Positions 46,046-55,118 of a stretch of 64,000 nt of DNA are shown here, piece by piece. The notes beneath the pieces are model-generated. The model did not search any database. It was given only the letters and a program-made list of their open reading frames with translations, and was not told the DNA's origin. Position 1 is the stretch's first letter. Each line of letters opens with the position of its first letter. This DNA comes from Streptomyces sp. NBC_01264. GTDB lineage: Bacteria; Actinomycetota; Actinomycetes; Streptomycetales; Streptomycetaceae. Made by a program: the position numbers and the translations under genes. The DNA is taken from assembly GCF_026340675.1 (NCBI RefSeq), contig NZ_JAPEOX010000002.1, positions 1,984,001-2,048,000 on the forward strand, read 5' to 3'.

Positions 46046-47896
46046 GTGCAGTTCGAGGTGTGGGCACCGCTGACAGACCGGGTCGCACTGCGGCTCGACG
46101 GGGCCGAGTACGCCATGGCCCACGATCCGGAGCGCGCCGGCTGGTGGGTCGTGGAGGCGCCGGCGCGGGACGGATCCCGCTACGGGTTCCAGCTGGGCGG
46201 GGGCCCTCAGGCACGTTTCCCCGGGGACGATCCGCGCGACCCGGTACACCCCGGGCAGCACGCGGAGCACCCCGGGCACGACGCCGCGCATCCCGACCAC
46301 GTGCACCCCGTACGGCCCGATCCGCGCGGGCGGCGGCTGCCGGAGGGCACCGAGGGGCTCTCCGCCGTGGTCGACTTCGCCTCCCTCGCCCCCGGAGAAC
46401 CGGCCCCCGCGCCCCGGGTGTCGCTCCAGGACGCCGTCCTGTACGAGCTGCACATCGGCACCTTCACCCCCGAGGGCACCTTCGACGCGGCCGCCGCCCG
46501 CCTCGGCCACCTCACCGCGCTCGGCGTCACCCACGTCGAGCTGATGCCGGTCTGCTCCTTCCCCGGGCGGCACGGCTGGGGGTACGACGGAGTCGCGCCC
46601 TGGGCGGTGCACGAGCCGTACGGGGGCCCGGCCGGGCTGGTCCGGTTCGTGGAGGCCGCGCACGCCGCCGGGCTCGGCGTGGTGCTCGACGTGGTCCACA
46701 ACCACCTCGGCCCCTCCGGCAACCACCTCCCCGTCTTCGGCCCGTACTTCACCGAGACCCACCACACGCCCTGGGGCGCGGCGGTGAACCTGGACGCGCC
46801 CGGCTCCGACGAGGTGCGCGCGTACTTCCTGGGCAGCGCCCTGGCCTGGCTGCGCGACTACCGGATCGACGGGCTGCGGCTGGACGCGGTGCACGCGCTC
46901 GCCGACGACCGGGCGCTGACCTTCCTGGAGGAACTGTCCGCGGCGGTGGACGAGCTGGCCGCCGAGACGGGCCGGCCGCTGTTCCTGATCGCGGAGTCCG
47001 ACCGCTGCGATCCGCGCACCACGAACCCGCGCGCCGCCGGGGGCCTGGGCCTGCACGCGCAGTGGAACGACGACTTCCACCACGCCCTGCACTGTGCGCT
47101 GACCGGTGAATCCCAGGCGTACTACGCGGACTTCGCCGAGGCCCCGCTCGGGGCCCTCGCCAAGACCATGACGCGGGCCTTCTTCCACGACGGGACCTGG
47201 TCCTCCTTCCGGGGCCGCCACCACGGCCGCGCGGTGGACCGCGGCCGCACCCCGGCGCACCGCTTCCTCGGCTACACCCAGACCCACGACCAGATCGGCA
47301 ACCGGGCGCTGGGCGACCGGCTCGCGGCCTCCCTGTCCCCCGGGCTGCTGGCGTGCGCGGCGACGGTGGCGCTGACCGGGCCGTTCGTGCCGATGCTGTT
47401 CATGGGCGAGGAGTGGGGCGCCGGCACTCCGTGGCAGTACTTCACCGACCATCCCGACGAGGAGCTCGCCGAGGCCGTACGGGCGGGCCGGCGGCGGGAG
47501 TTCGCGGAGCACGGCTGGAAGGCGGAGGAGATCCCCGACCCCCAGGACCCGGCCACCCGGGACCGCTCCTGCCTCGACTGGGCGGAACCGGCCCGCGCGT
47601 CCCACGCCCGCCTCCTGGACTGGTACCGCACCCTGATCGCGCTCCGCCGCACCCACTCCGACCTGCGCGATCCCGATCTGGCGGCGCTGCGGATCGCCCA
47701 TGACGAGGAGCGCCGCTGGCTGACCTTCCGCCGGGGTGACGTCCGCGTGGTGGTGAACCTCTCCCGGGAGCCGGTCACCGTCGCGCTCGGCCGCAACGGG
47801 GTCCGGGTGCTGGCCGCCTGGCTCCCCGTCGAGCATCCGGACGCCGACGGGCGGGTCCACGTACCGGCCGAGTCGGCGGTGGTGCTGGGCCCTTAG
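46046..47896 (+). CDS. treZ: malto-oligosyltrehalose trehalohydrolase TreZ
   Basis: 616 aa GH13_10 enzyme that releases trehalose from TreY products. Family start MQFEVWAPLTDRVALRLDG; catalytic residues Asp280 (GLRLDAVHA), Glu317 (IAESDRCD) and Asp415 (THDQIGNRALGDR). GTG 46046 has GAGGGGA 6 nt upstream. A His/Pro-rich insertion at about residues 67-93 (HPGQHAEHPGHDAAHPDHVH) splits the usual LPDPR segment. With GlgX and TreY it makes a glycogen-to-trehalose route. Confidence 0.94.
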   Translation: MQFEVWAPLTDRVALRLDGAEYAMAHDPERAGWWVVEAPARDGSRYGFQLGGGPQARFPGDDPRDPVHPGQHAEHPGHDAAHPDHVHPVRPDPRGRRLPEGTEGLSAVVDFASLAPGEPAPAPRVSLQDAVLYELHIGTFTPEGTFDAAAARLGHLTALGVTHVELMPVCSFPGRHGWGYDGVAPWAVHEPYGGPAGLVRFVEAAHAAGLGVVLDVVHNHLGPSGNHLPVFGPYFTETHHTPWGAAVNLDAPGSDEVRAYFLGSALAWLRDYRIDGLRLDAVHALADDRALTFLEELSAAVDELAAETGRPLFLIAESDRCDPRTTNPRAAGGLGLHAQWNDDFHHALHCALTGESQAYYADFAEAPLGALAKTMTRAFFHDGTWSSFRGRHHGRAVDRGRTPAHRFLGYTQTHDQIGNRALGDRLAASLSPGLLACAATVALTGPFVPMLFMGEEWGAGTPWQYFTDHPDEELAEAVRAGRRREFAEHGWKAEEIPDPQDPATRDRSCLDWAEPARASHARLLDWYRTLIALRRTHSDLRDPDLAALRIAHDEERRWLTFRRGDVRVVVNLSREPVTVALGRNGVRVLAAWLPVEHPDADGRVHVPAESAVVLGP

Positions 47897-47967
47897 GGCT
47901 CACGCTCGCGCTCGCCGCCCGTAAACCCGGTCGCGCGGGCGCGGGGCCGTCTGATGGGATCGGCCCC

Positions 47968-48747
47968 ATGAAGATCGAATCCGACAGGGCATCCTCAGGT
48001 GATGGTGGGCAGACGGCCAAGTACGACCGGATCGGGGTGGGTTACCGGGAGGTCCGGCGGCCCGATCCCCGGCTGGCCGCGCTGATCGCGGGCGGCCTGG
48101 GGGACGCCCGTACCGTGGTCAACGTCGGCGCGGGCGCCGGGTCGTACGAGCCCGACGACCGCGAGGTGACGGCGGTGGATCCCTCCCAGGTCATGCTCGA
48201 CCAGCATCCCGGCATCCGGAAGATCAAGGGGGTGGCGGGGGAACTCCCCTTCGAGGACAAGGAGTTCGACGCGGCCATGGCCGTACTGACCGTCCACCAC
48301 TGGCCGGACCCCGCCCGCGGGCTCGCTGAGCTGCGCCGGGTCTCGCGGCGCCAGGCCGTCTTCACCTGGGACCCGGACCACCGGCCGGAGCTGTGGCTCA
48401 TCGAGGAATACCTGCCGGAGGTGCGGGAGTTCGACCGGGCTCGCTTCACCCCGCTGTCCGAGGTGACCGAAGCGCTGGACGCGCACACCGTACTGCCCTT
48501 CCCCATCCCGCACGATTTCACCGACGGATTCCGGGCCGCCTACTGGCGCCGTCCCGAGTCCTACCTCGATCCCGTCGTACGGGCCTCCATGTCCACCTTG
48601 GCGACCCTGCCGCCCTCGCTCCTGGAACCGGCGGTGGCCCGGCTCCGCGAAGACCTCCGCTCGGGGGCCTGGCAGCGGCGCCACGCCGGCCTGCTAGAGC
48701 GGGAGAGCACGGACTACGGCTACCGCCTGGTCCTCGCCGGGGACTGA
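47968..48747 (+). CDS. class I SAM-dependent methyltransferase
   Basis: 259 aa. KYDRIGVGYREVRRPDPR at the start, SAM-binding motif I VVNVGAGAGSYEP, acidic motif II VTAVDPSQVML, then GELPFEDKEFDAAMAVLTVHHWPDP, all as in Methyltransf_11 proteins. The acceptor is unknown. A weak GGGA precedes the ATG. The stop codon falls in the loop of a terminator hairpin. Confidence 0.88.
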   Translation: MKIESDRASSGDGGQTAKYDRIGVGYREVRRPDPRLAALIAGGLGDARTVVNVGAGAGSYEPDDREVTAVDPSQVMLDQHPGIRKIKGVAGELPFEDKEFDAAMAVLTVHHWPDPARGLAELRRVSRRQAVFTWDPDHRPELWLIEEYLPEVREFDRARFTPLSEVTEALDAHTVLPFPIPHDFTDGFRAAYWRRPESYLDPVVRASMSTLATLPPSLLEPAVARLREDLRSGAWQRRHAGLLERESTDYGYRLVLAGD

Positions 48748-48759
48748 GCCCCGGCGAGG
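48732..48759. terminator. hairpin around methyltransferase stop codon
   Basis: CCTCGCCGGGG (48732-48742) pairs perfectly with CCCCGGCGAGG (48749-48759), 11 bp. The 6-nt loop contains the TGA (48745-48747). It sits between two convergent genes. Confidence 0.6.
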
Positions 48760-48778
48760 GGGCGGCGGGCATCTGCGG

Positions 48779-49900
48779 CTACTCCACGAGGGCCAGCTCC
48801 CGGGAGGCGCTGTTGAAGCTGCGGCAGCCGTCCGCGGTGACCGTGATGATGTCCTCGATCCGGACCCCGAACCGCCCCGGGAGGTAGATCCCCGGCTCCA
48901 CGGAGAAGCACATCCCGGGGACGAGGGGCTGCTCCTCCCCCTCCACCATGTACGGCGGCTCGTGCGTGGTGACTCCGATGCCGTGGCCCGTGCGGTGGAT
49001 GAACTGCTCGCCGTAGCCGAACTCGGTGATCACCGCGCGCGCCGCCCGGTCCACGTCCTGGCAGGCGGCCCCCGGCCGGGCCGCCGCCACGCCCGCCAAC
49101 TGGGCCTCGCGGACGATGTCGTGGACGCGCTGCTCCTCCTCCGTGGGCGCGCCGACGTGGACGGTGCGGGAGATGTCGGAGCCGTAGCCGTGCTTGAGGC
49201 CGCCGAAGTCGAGGACCACCATGTCCCCGTGCTGGATGACCCGGTCGCCGGCTTCGTGGTGCGGGTTGGCGCCGTTCGGGCCGGAGCCGACGACGGTGAA
49301 GTCCACCTGGGAGTGGCCGTGCACGCGCAGCAGCGCGTCCAGGTCGGCGGCGACGTCGCTCTCCCGGCGCCCTGCGAAGGGGACGTGGAGGATCTGCTCG
49401 TACGCGGCGTCCGCCGCCTCGCCGGCCGCCGCGAGCCGGGCCAGCTCGCGCTCGTCCTTGACCGCGCGCAGCATCGGCAGCGCATCGCTCAGCGAGACGT
49501 ACGAGGTGGTCGGCAACTCCCGATGCAGTCCCAGCAGGTGCAGCGCCCAGGCGTTGTCGCTGACCCCGAAGCGGCCGGTCACGTCCAGCAGCGGCGAGGT
49601 GACGGCGTACGGGTTCTTCCCGTCGGCCCAGTCCCGCAGGGTCAGCGCGTCCCCGCCGGGGGACTTCGCCGCGTCGGGTGCCTCCAGCGCGGGCACGACG
49701 AGGACGGGGTCCTGCCCGGCGGCGAGGACGAGCAGGGTCATCCGCTCGGTGTCGACGGGCCGGTACCCGGTGAGGTGGGCCAGGTCGGGCCCGGGGGCGA
49801 CCAGCAGGCCTGCCAGCCCCGCGTCGGCGGCGGCCTGAGCGGCGGCGGCCATCCGGGCGGCGTAGTCGGCGGCCGTGAAGGGATCGAAGTCGTGGTCCAT
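48779..49900 (-). CDS. M24 family Xaa-Pro peptidase
   Basis: 373 aa. Metal ligands are visible in order: Asp in VVLDFGG, Asp in GSDISRT, His in HRTGHGIG, Glu in SVEPGIY and Glu in RIEDIITV. The creatinase-type N-terminal domain is complete. It cleaves N-terminal Xaa-Pro bonds (PepQ/PepP-like); the precise substrate is not known. GGGAGG lies 9 nt before the ATG. No signal peptide. Confidence 0.92.
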   Translation of the reverse strand: MDHDFDPFTAADYAARMAAAAQAAADAGLAGLLVAPGPDLAHLTGYRPVDTERMTLLVLAAGQDPVLVVPALEAPDAAKSPGGDALTLRDWADGKNPYAVTSPLLDVTGRFGVSDNAWALHLLGLHRELPTTSYVSLSDALPMLRAVKDERELARLAAAGEAADAAYEQILHVPFAGRRESDVAADLDALLRVHGHSQVDFTVVGSGPNGANPHHEAGDRVIQHGDMVVLDFGGLKHGYGSDISRTVHVGAPTEEEQRVHDIVREAQLAGVAAARPGAACQDVDRAARAVITEFGYGEQFIHRTGHGIGVTTHEPPYMVEGEEQPLVPGMCFSVEPGIYLPGRFGVRIEDIITVTADGCRSFNSASRELALVE

Positions 49901-49967
49901 GACGGGATCCTCCCGCGCCCGGCCCCCGGGCGTCAGGGGGCCGCGCCGATCGGCCCCGCCCCGCCCC

Positions 49968-50006
49968 GGCCGGGGCTCTGCCCGGACCCGGCCCTCGAGC
50001 GCCGGA
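49968..50006 (-). repeat. degenerate dispersed repeat, copy C
   Basis: In reverse complement it reads TCCGGCGCTCGAGGGCCGGG, a weaker match to copies at 17165 and 43198. It lies in the gap before tRNA-His. Confidence 0.3.
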
Positions 50007-50118
50007 GGGCCCGAAAGGAGCCCGGGGGCCGGGTCGCCGGAAAAGGCGTCGCGGGGGTACCCCGCTGATCAGCTATGCTGTGCTTGCACATCGAACGGGC
50101 GGTCCGCCGCCCTTCGTG

Positions 50119-50194
50119 GTGGGTGTAGCTCAGTTGGTAGAGCACCTGGTTGTGGTCCAGGTGGCCGCGGGTTCAAGTCCCGTCACTCACCCTG
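50119..50194 (+). tRNA. tRNA-His (anticodon GTG)
   Basis: Acceptor stem GTGGGTG pairs with CACTCAC (50184-50190). D arm TAGCTCAGTTGG, anticodon loop TTGTGGT in a CCTGG/CCAGG stem, and T arm CGGGTTCAAGTCCCG are all standard. G at 50118 faces C73 at 50191, the extra G-1:C73 pair of tRNA-His. CCA is not fully encoded (ACCCT follows). Confidence 0.96.
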
Positions 50195-50199
50195 TTGAT

Positions 50200-50243
50200 C
50201 CCGTAGGGGTTACGAGTCTTCTCGTAACCCCTACGGGTTTTTT
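50200..50243 (+). terminator. strong intrinsic terminator after tRNA-His
   Basis: Arms 50200-50216 and 50221-50237 form a perfect 17-bp stem with a TCTT loop, followed by six T. It is the clearest rho-independent terminator in the window. Confidence 0.95.
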
Positions 50244-50314
50244 CGTTCCACCACGGGAGCGGCGCGTCGGGACCGGCCGGGCTCGTGCGCCGGAGTCCTG
50301 GCAGGATCAATCAC

Positions 50315-51445
50315 ATGAAATGGGACATCGGGGGTGCCCCGGCGCTGTTCCTGGCCGCTCTCGTGGCGGCGGCGGTGTTCGGGGCCGCGGTGTGGCTGTG
50401 GCCCCGGCTCGCGGGGCGCGGGGTGCGGCCGGTGCTGGGGCGGGCGGGGATCCAGCTCGCGATCACCCTGACGGCCGGGTCGGCGCTGCTGCTCGCGGTG
50501 AATTCCTCGTACGGCTTCTACGGCTCCTGGCACGACCTGCTGTCCCTGCGCCGCGAGGACCCGGTGCCGGCGGGCGCGGACGCCTCGGGGCCGGGCGCGG
50601 GGGCGGTGCTGGTGCGGGGAACCCGCTCGTGGCGGCACGCCGGCTCCGAGGACCCCGCGGTGATCGGCCGGATCGAGGCGGTGACCGTGCGCGGGGCCCG
50701 CAGCGGGCTGTCGGGGCAGGGGTACGTGTACCTGCCGCCGCAGTACGTGCACGCGTCGGCCGGGCGGCGGGCGGAGTTCCCGGTGGTGCTGGCGCTGAGC
50801 GGGTTCCCGAGCACGCCGGGGGTGCTGATCGACCGGCTGCGGTATCCGCAGCTCGCGCTGGACGCGGTGCGGGCGGGCCGGATGCGGCCGGCGGTGCTGG
50901 TCCTGATGACCCCGACGGTGGCGCCGCCCCGGGACACGCAGTGCGTGGACGTGCCGGGCGGGCCGCAGGCGCAGACCTTCTTCGCGCGGGACCTGCGGGC
51001 GGCGGTCTCCTCGCACTACGGCCTCGCCCTGGATGCCCGGGGGTGGGGGGTGATGGGCAATTCGGTGGGCGGCTACTGCGCGCTGAAGCTGGCCCTGCGC
51101 ACGCCGGACGCCTACCGGGCGGCGGCCGCGCTGTCGGCCCCGTACGCGGCCGTGCGGGACGCCGACACCGGCGATCTCTTCGGTGGCGACGCGGGCCGCG
51201 GGCAGCGGGAGGACCTGCTGTGGCGGCTGCGGAACCTGCCGCAGCCGCCGGTGTCCCTGCTCGTGGCGAGCAGCCGCAGGGGCGAGCACCAGTACCCGGC
51301 GACGCTCGAGTTCATCGACGCGGTACGGGCGCCCGCGCGGGCGTTCTCGATCATCCTGGCGAGCGGCGGCCACAACTACGAGACCTGGGCGCGCGAGGTG
51401 CCGTCGGCCCTGGAGTGGCTGGTGGGACGGCTGAGCCCGCACTGA
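50315..51445 (+). CDS. membrane-anchored esterase-like alpha/beta hydrolase
   Basis: 376 aa. Two N-terminal membrane helices (APALFLAALVAAAVFGAAVWLW and GIQLAITLTAGSALLLAV) are followed by an esterase D/mycolyltransferase-like domain. The nucleophile elbow is GVMGNSVGGYCAL, and the C-terminal His is in ASGGHNYETW. The catalytic domain is expected outside the membrane. Streptomycete homologues are of unknown substrate. ATG 50315 has AGGA 8 nt upstream. Confidence 0.85.
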   Translation: MKWDIGGAPALFLAALVAAAVFGAAVWLWPRLAGRGVRPVLGRAGIQLAITLTAGSALLLAVNSSYGFYGSWHDLLSLRREDPVPAGADASGPGAGAVLVRGTRSWRHAGSEDPAVIGRIEAVTVRGARSGLSGQGYVYLPPQYVHASAGRRAEFPVVLALSGFPSTPGVLIDRLRYPQLALDAVRAGRMRPAVLVLMTPTVAPPRDTQCVDVPGGPQAQTFFARDLRAAVSSHYGLALDARGWGVMGNSVGGYCALKLALRTPDAYRAAAALSAPYAAVRDADTGDLFGGDAGRGQREDLLWRLRNLPQPPVSLLVASSRRGEHQYPATLEFIDAVRAPARAFSIILASGGHNYETWAREVPSALEWLVGRLSPH

Positions 51446-51463
51446 GGGGCGGTGCCGCGCGCC

Positions 51464-52219
51464 CTACCCGCGCAGGAAGGCCTCCACCTCGGTGGCGAAG
51501 GCCACCGGGGTCTCGTGCGGGGGGTAGTGCCCGGCGCCGGGCAGCGGCTGGACGCGGCAGTTCGGGTACGAGACCTGCCAGGTGGCCCGCATGAAGTCCG
51601 CGGTGATCGCGAGGTCGTACGCGCCGACGAGGACCAGGACCGGGACGGCACTGCCCTTGACCGCGGCCGACAGGTCGAGCGGCTGCCAGCTCGCGAGGTA
51701 CGCGGCGAAGGCCTCCTGCAGGGACACGTCGAGGGAGTGCTGGACCATCCGCTCCAGCCAGTACGGACTCGCGCGGCGGCCGGTGACCATGTCGAGGATG
51801 GCCCGGCGGTTGCCCGCGTCGGCGGCGGCCCCGTAGAAGAGGTCGTGGGTGGCGTCGTCCATCTCGTAGGGACCGGCGGGGACCGGATTGATGCCGATCA
51901 GCTTCTCGACCCGCTCGGGGGCGCGCACGAGGACCTGCTGCATGGCCTTGCCGCCCATGGAGTGGCCGAGGAGGGAGAAGGTGTCCCAGCCGAGCTCGTC
52001 GGCGAGCGCGAGCACGTCGTCGGCGATCTCCGGGAGCGTGTAGCGGCCGGGGACGTCCCTGCGGTCGCCGTAGCCGCGGTAGTCGAGGAAGGCGTACGAG
52101 AACTTCCGCGGGTCCAGGTGGTCCAGTACGGAACCCCAGTTGGCGGACGTGCCGAACCAGTCGTGCAGCACGATGACGCGGACGGGGCCGGTGCCGGTCC
52201 TGCGGTGGGCGATGGCCAT
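51464..52219 (-). CDS. alpha/beta hydrolase
   Basis: 251 aa. Oxyanion/active-site motifs: VIVLHDWFGTSANW, nucleophile Ser in LLGHSMGGKAM, Asp in LVGAYDLAITADF, and His in GAGHYPPHETP. Small, without cap insertions beyond the usual lid. Substrate unknown. GGGAG lies 5 nt before the ATG. Divergent from the unknown gene at 52292. Confidence 0.88.
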   Translation of the reverse strand: MAIAHRRTGTGPVRVIVLHDWFGTSANWGSVLDHLDPRKFSYAFLDYRGYGDRRDVPGRYTLPEIADDVLALADELGWDTFSLLGHSMGGKAMQQVLVRAPERVEKLIGINPVPAGPYEMDDATHDLFYGAAADAGNRRAILDMVTGRRASPYWLERMVQHSLDVSLQEAFAAYLASWQPLDLSAAVKGSAVPVLVLVGAYDLAITADFMRATWQVSYPNCRVQPLPGAGHYPPHETPVAFATEVEAFLRG

Positions 52220-52279
52220 GCGTTCTCCCTCGGTGACGGGGCGGAAAGTATTGCCGCCGTACGTCCTGCCCACCGCGCC

Positions 52280-52285
52280 TACCAT
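52280..52285 (+). promoter_or_regulatory. candidate -10 box, leaderless gene
   Basis: TACCAT ends 6 nt before the GTG at 52292. No Shine-Dalgarno sequence is present. Confidence 0.45.
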
Positions 52286-52291
52286 CACACC

Positions 52292-53068
52292 GTGACGAAC
52301 CCACCTTCCGTTGCCGTCGAACGCGTCCGGGTCCGCGACGCGAAGAGCGCCGACGGCCACCGGTACCAGCCGGCGTGGTACGAGATCACCGACCCGGCCG
52401 AGGTCGCCGAGGTCCTTGCCCTGTGGCCCGCCGAACAGGTGCCCGAGCCGGGCTCCGGAGGGCCGGCGGAAGCCGACCCCGGGATCGACCACTTCGTCTG
52501 CATGTGCATGGAGCACAGGGCCGACCCGCTCGACACCACGGACGACCCCGCGATCCGGCACGTACCGCCCGTCCGGCCCGGACCGCTCGCCCGGCTGCTC
52601 GACCGCGACGCCCCGGACGGCATCCCCGCCCGGCACCGGGCCCGGTGGGCGGCCGCCGCACCCGGGGCGCTGCGCGACTACGCCGGGTCCCTGGCCCGCG
52701 GCGAGGATCCGCCGCGCCCGGCACGGATCCCGCTGGCCGCCGCCTTCTCCTGGCAGGGGGCCGTACGCGAGCACCCCACCGACGCGGCCTCGCTCCTGGC
52801 CGAACTGGCTCCCGGGCGGCTGCTCGTGGGCGCCGCGACCGAGGATCTGGCGTGGGCGGTCCGGGAGACCGACCGCGGCGGGCTCGACGCGGCCGTGCGG
52901 TTCTTCGCGAGCGAGGAGTTCACCACCCGGCACCCCAAGCGGCGCCGGGTCCCGGACACCGCCCGTGACCTGTTGCTCCGGCACGCCCGCAGCCACCGTC
53001 CCCGCGACCTCCCGGTCCTGGAACGGCGGCTGCTGCGCATGCCGGACGACCGCGTCAGACGGTCTTGA
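52292..53068 (+). CDS. unknown actinobacterial protein
   Basis: 258 aa. No catalytic motif recognised. The N-terminal half has short strands and a Cys-x-Cys (HFVCMCMEHRADP). The rest is helical and Arg-rich (GIPARHRARWAAAAPGALRDYAGSLARG, LERRLLRMPDDRVRRS). The GTG start has a -10-like box 6 nt upstream. Its last 14 nt overlap the convergent phospholipase gene. Strand support comes from the leaderless signal and sensible composition. Confidence 0.72.
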   Translation: MTNPPSVAVERVRVRDAKSADGHRYQPAWYEITDPAEVAEVLALWPAEQVPEPGSGGPAEADPGIDHFVCMCMEHRADPLDTTDDPAIRHVPPVRPGPLARLLDRDAPDGIPARHRARWAAAAPGALRDYAGSLARGEDPPRPARIPLAAAFSWQGAVREHPTDAASLLAELAPGRLLVGAATEDLAWAVRETDRGGLDAAVRFFASEEFTTRHPKRRRVPDTARDLLLRHARSHRPRDLPVLERRLLRMPDDRVRRS

Positions 53069-55118
53069 TCGCCGGGTCCGAGACTCCGGCCGCGCCCGTT
53101 TCCACGTGGCCGGCGAAGCGGCGCAGGAAGGTGGTGTCGGCGTCGGAGACGACCGAGACGTCGTACCAGCGGGCCGTGCCGGACAGGGACACGGTGTGCG
53201 CGACGGTGGCGCCCGCCGCGACGCGCACGACCTGGGCCGTGCCGCCGTAGGCGTTGGTGACGGTCAGGTTGACCGCCGCCGTGCCGCCGTTGGCCAGGGA
53301 CAGGACCAGGTTGCCGGTGGACCCCGAGTGGCGGGCCGTGGCCTCGGGGCCGGCCTTCTTCGCCGGGCCCTTCCAGGTGCGCAGGAAGCCGTTCGGGCCC
53401 CAGACCGTGAGGTTGATCTGGTTGCCGGTGGAGGCGCTCGTGCTCCAGGTGTCCGACAGGGTCTTGCCCGCCTCGACCGTGTAGGGCCACGGGCCGTCCG
53501 TACGGTTGCCCGAGGTGCTGTGGAAGTGGGCGCCGAGGGTGGGACCCGAGGAGAAGGTCAGGGTGAACTTGCCCGTCGAGACGGCGGCGACGCCATCCAC
53601 GTACGGGGCGTAGCCCAGGGCGCGCGTCGGCTTGGCGCCGGCCTCCTGCTTGGGCAGGGTGCCCGTCGCGGGCGGGGCCGGGTTGTAGGACGCGTGGCGG
53701 TTCTTGTCCGGCGGCACGTACGCGGCCGTGGACGGCAGGGCGGCGGGCGCGGAGTCGGCCCGGGTGAAGTCGAAGGCCGAGGTCAGGTCTCCGCAGACCG
53801 CGCGGCGCCACGGGGAGATGTTGGGCTCCTGCACGCCGAAGCGCCTCTCCATGAAGCGGATCACCGAGGTGTGGTCGAAGGTCTCGGAGCAGACGTAGCC
53901 GCCCTTGCTCCACGGGGAGACCACGATCATCGGGACGCGGGGGCCGAGCCCGTACGGGCCGGCGGCGTAGCCGGAGACGCCTCCGGTGTACAGGTCGCCG
54001 GTGACGCTCGCCGTGGACAGGCCCCAGGCGGAGGACGTGGGCGGGTACGGCGGGACGACGTGGTCGAAGAAGCCGTCGTTCTCGTCGTAGGTGATGAAGA
54101 GGGCCGTCTTCGCCCACACGTCGGGGTTCGCGGTGAGCGAGTCCAGGACCTGCGAGATGTACCAGGCGCCGAAGTTCGTGGGCCAGTTGGCGTGCTCGCT
54201 GAATGCCTCGGGGGCCGCGATCCAGGAGACCTTCGGGAGGGTGCCGTTCACGACGTCCGCGCGCAGCTTGTCGAAGTAGGTGCCGCCCGCCTTGACGTCG
54301 GTACCCGTACGGGCCTTCTCGTACAGGGCGCTGCCGGGCTGGGCGTTGCGGAAGCTGTTGAAGTACAGCAGCGAGTTGTCGCCGTAGTTGCCGCGGAAGG
54401 CGTCGTTGATCCAGCCCCAGGAGCCGGCGGCGTTCAGGCCGTCGCCGATGTCCTGGTAGACCTTCCAGGAGACTCCGGCCGCCTCCAGGCGCTCGGGGTA
54501 GGTCTTCCAGCCGTAGCCGGCTTCCTGGTTGCCGAGGACCGGGCCGCCGCCCACGCCGTCGTTGCCCGTGTAACCCGACCACAGGTAGTAGCGGTTGGGG
54601 TCGGTGGCTCCGATGAAGGAGCAGTGGTAGGCGTCGCACACCGTGAAGGCGTCGGCGAGCGCGTAGTGGAACGGGATGTCGTTCCGGGTCATGTACGCCA
54701 TGGTCGTGGCCGTCTTGGCCGGGACCCACTTGTCGTACTTGCCGTTGTTGTACGCCTGGTGGCCGCCGGCCCAGTCGTGGTTCAGCCCCGTCAGGAACTG
54801 CATGCCCAGGTCGTTGATCTGCGGGTTGAAGGGCAGGATGTCCTTCGTGCCGTTGGACTGGTGGAAGACGGACTTGCCGTTGTCCTGGATGACCGGCCTC
54901 GGGTCCCCGAACCCGCGGACCCCCTTCATCGCACCGAAGTAGTGGTCGAAGGAACGGTTCTCCTGCATGAGGACGACGATGTGCTCGATGTCCTGGATGG
55001 TGCCCGTGCTGCCCTGGGCCGAAATCGCGGCGGCCCGCGCGATGCTCTCGTTCAGCATCGTGACGGCGGCGGCGCCACCGGCGATCTGCAGGAACCTGCG
55101 CCGATTCAATTCAGTCAT
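53055..55118 (-). CDS. phosphocholine-specific phospholipase C, Tat-exported
   Basis: 687 aa secreted enzyme. Twin-arginine signal MTELNRRRFLQIAGGAAAVT. The catalytic domain has HIVVLMQENRSFDHYFG, with the nucleophile-proximal Asn/Ser, then ITYDENDGFFDHVVPP and GPRVPMIVVSPWSKGG, as in the acid phosphatase/PLC superfamily. Two C-terminal DUF756 domains follow (LTFSSGPTLGAHFH and LSLANGGTAAVNLTVTNAYGG). It hydrolyses phospholipid head groups. The upstream region holds 10-bp-spaced TTCAC repeats. Confidence 0.92.
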   Translation of the reverse strand: MTELNRRRFLQIAGGAAAVTMLNESIARAAAISAQGSTGTIQDIEHIVVLMQENRSFDHYFGAMKGVRGFGDPRPVIQDNGKSVFHQSNGTKDILPFNPQINDLGMQFLTGLNHDWAGGHQAYNNGKYDKWVPAKTATTMAYMTRNDIPFHYALADAFTVCDAYHCSFIGATDPNRYYLWSGYTGNDGVGGGPVLGNQEAGYGWKTYPERLEAAGVSWKVYQDIGDGLNAAGSWGWINDAFRGNYGDNSLLYFNSFRNAQPGSALYEKARTGTDVKAGGTYFDKLRADVVNGTLPKVSWIAAPEAFSEHANWPTNFGAWYISQVLDSLTANPDVWAKTALFITYDENDGFFDHVVPPYPPTSSAWGLSTASVTGDLYTGGVSGYAAGPYGLGPRVPMIVVSPWSKGGYVCSETFDHTSVIRFMERRFGVQEPNISPWRRAVCGDLTSAFDFTRADSAPAALPSTAAYVPPDKNRHASYNPAPPATGTLPKQEAGAKPTRALGYAPYVDGVAAVSTGKFTLTFSSGPTLGAHFHSTSGNRTDGPWPYTVEAGKTLSDTWSTSASTGNQINLTVWGPNGFLRTWKGPAKKAGPEATARHSGSTGNLVLSLANGGTAAVNLTVTNAYGGTAQVVRVAAGATVAHTVSLSGTARWYDVSVVSDADTTFLRRFAGHVETGAAGVSDPAIKTV

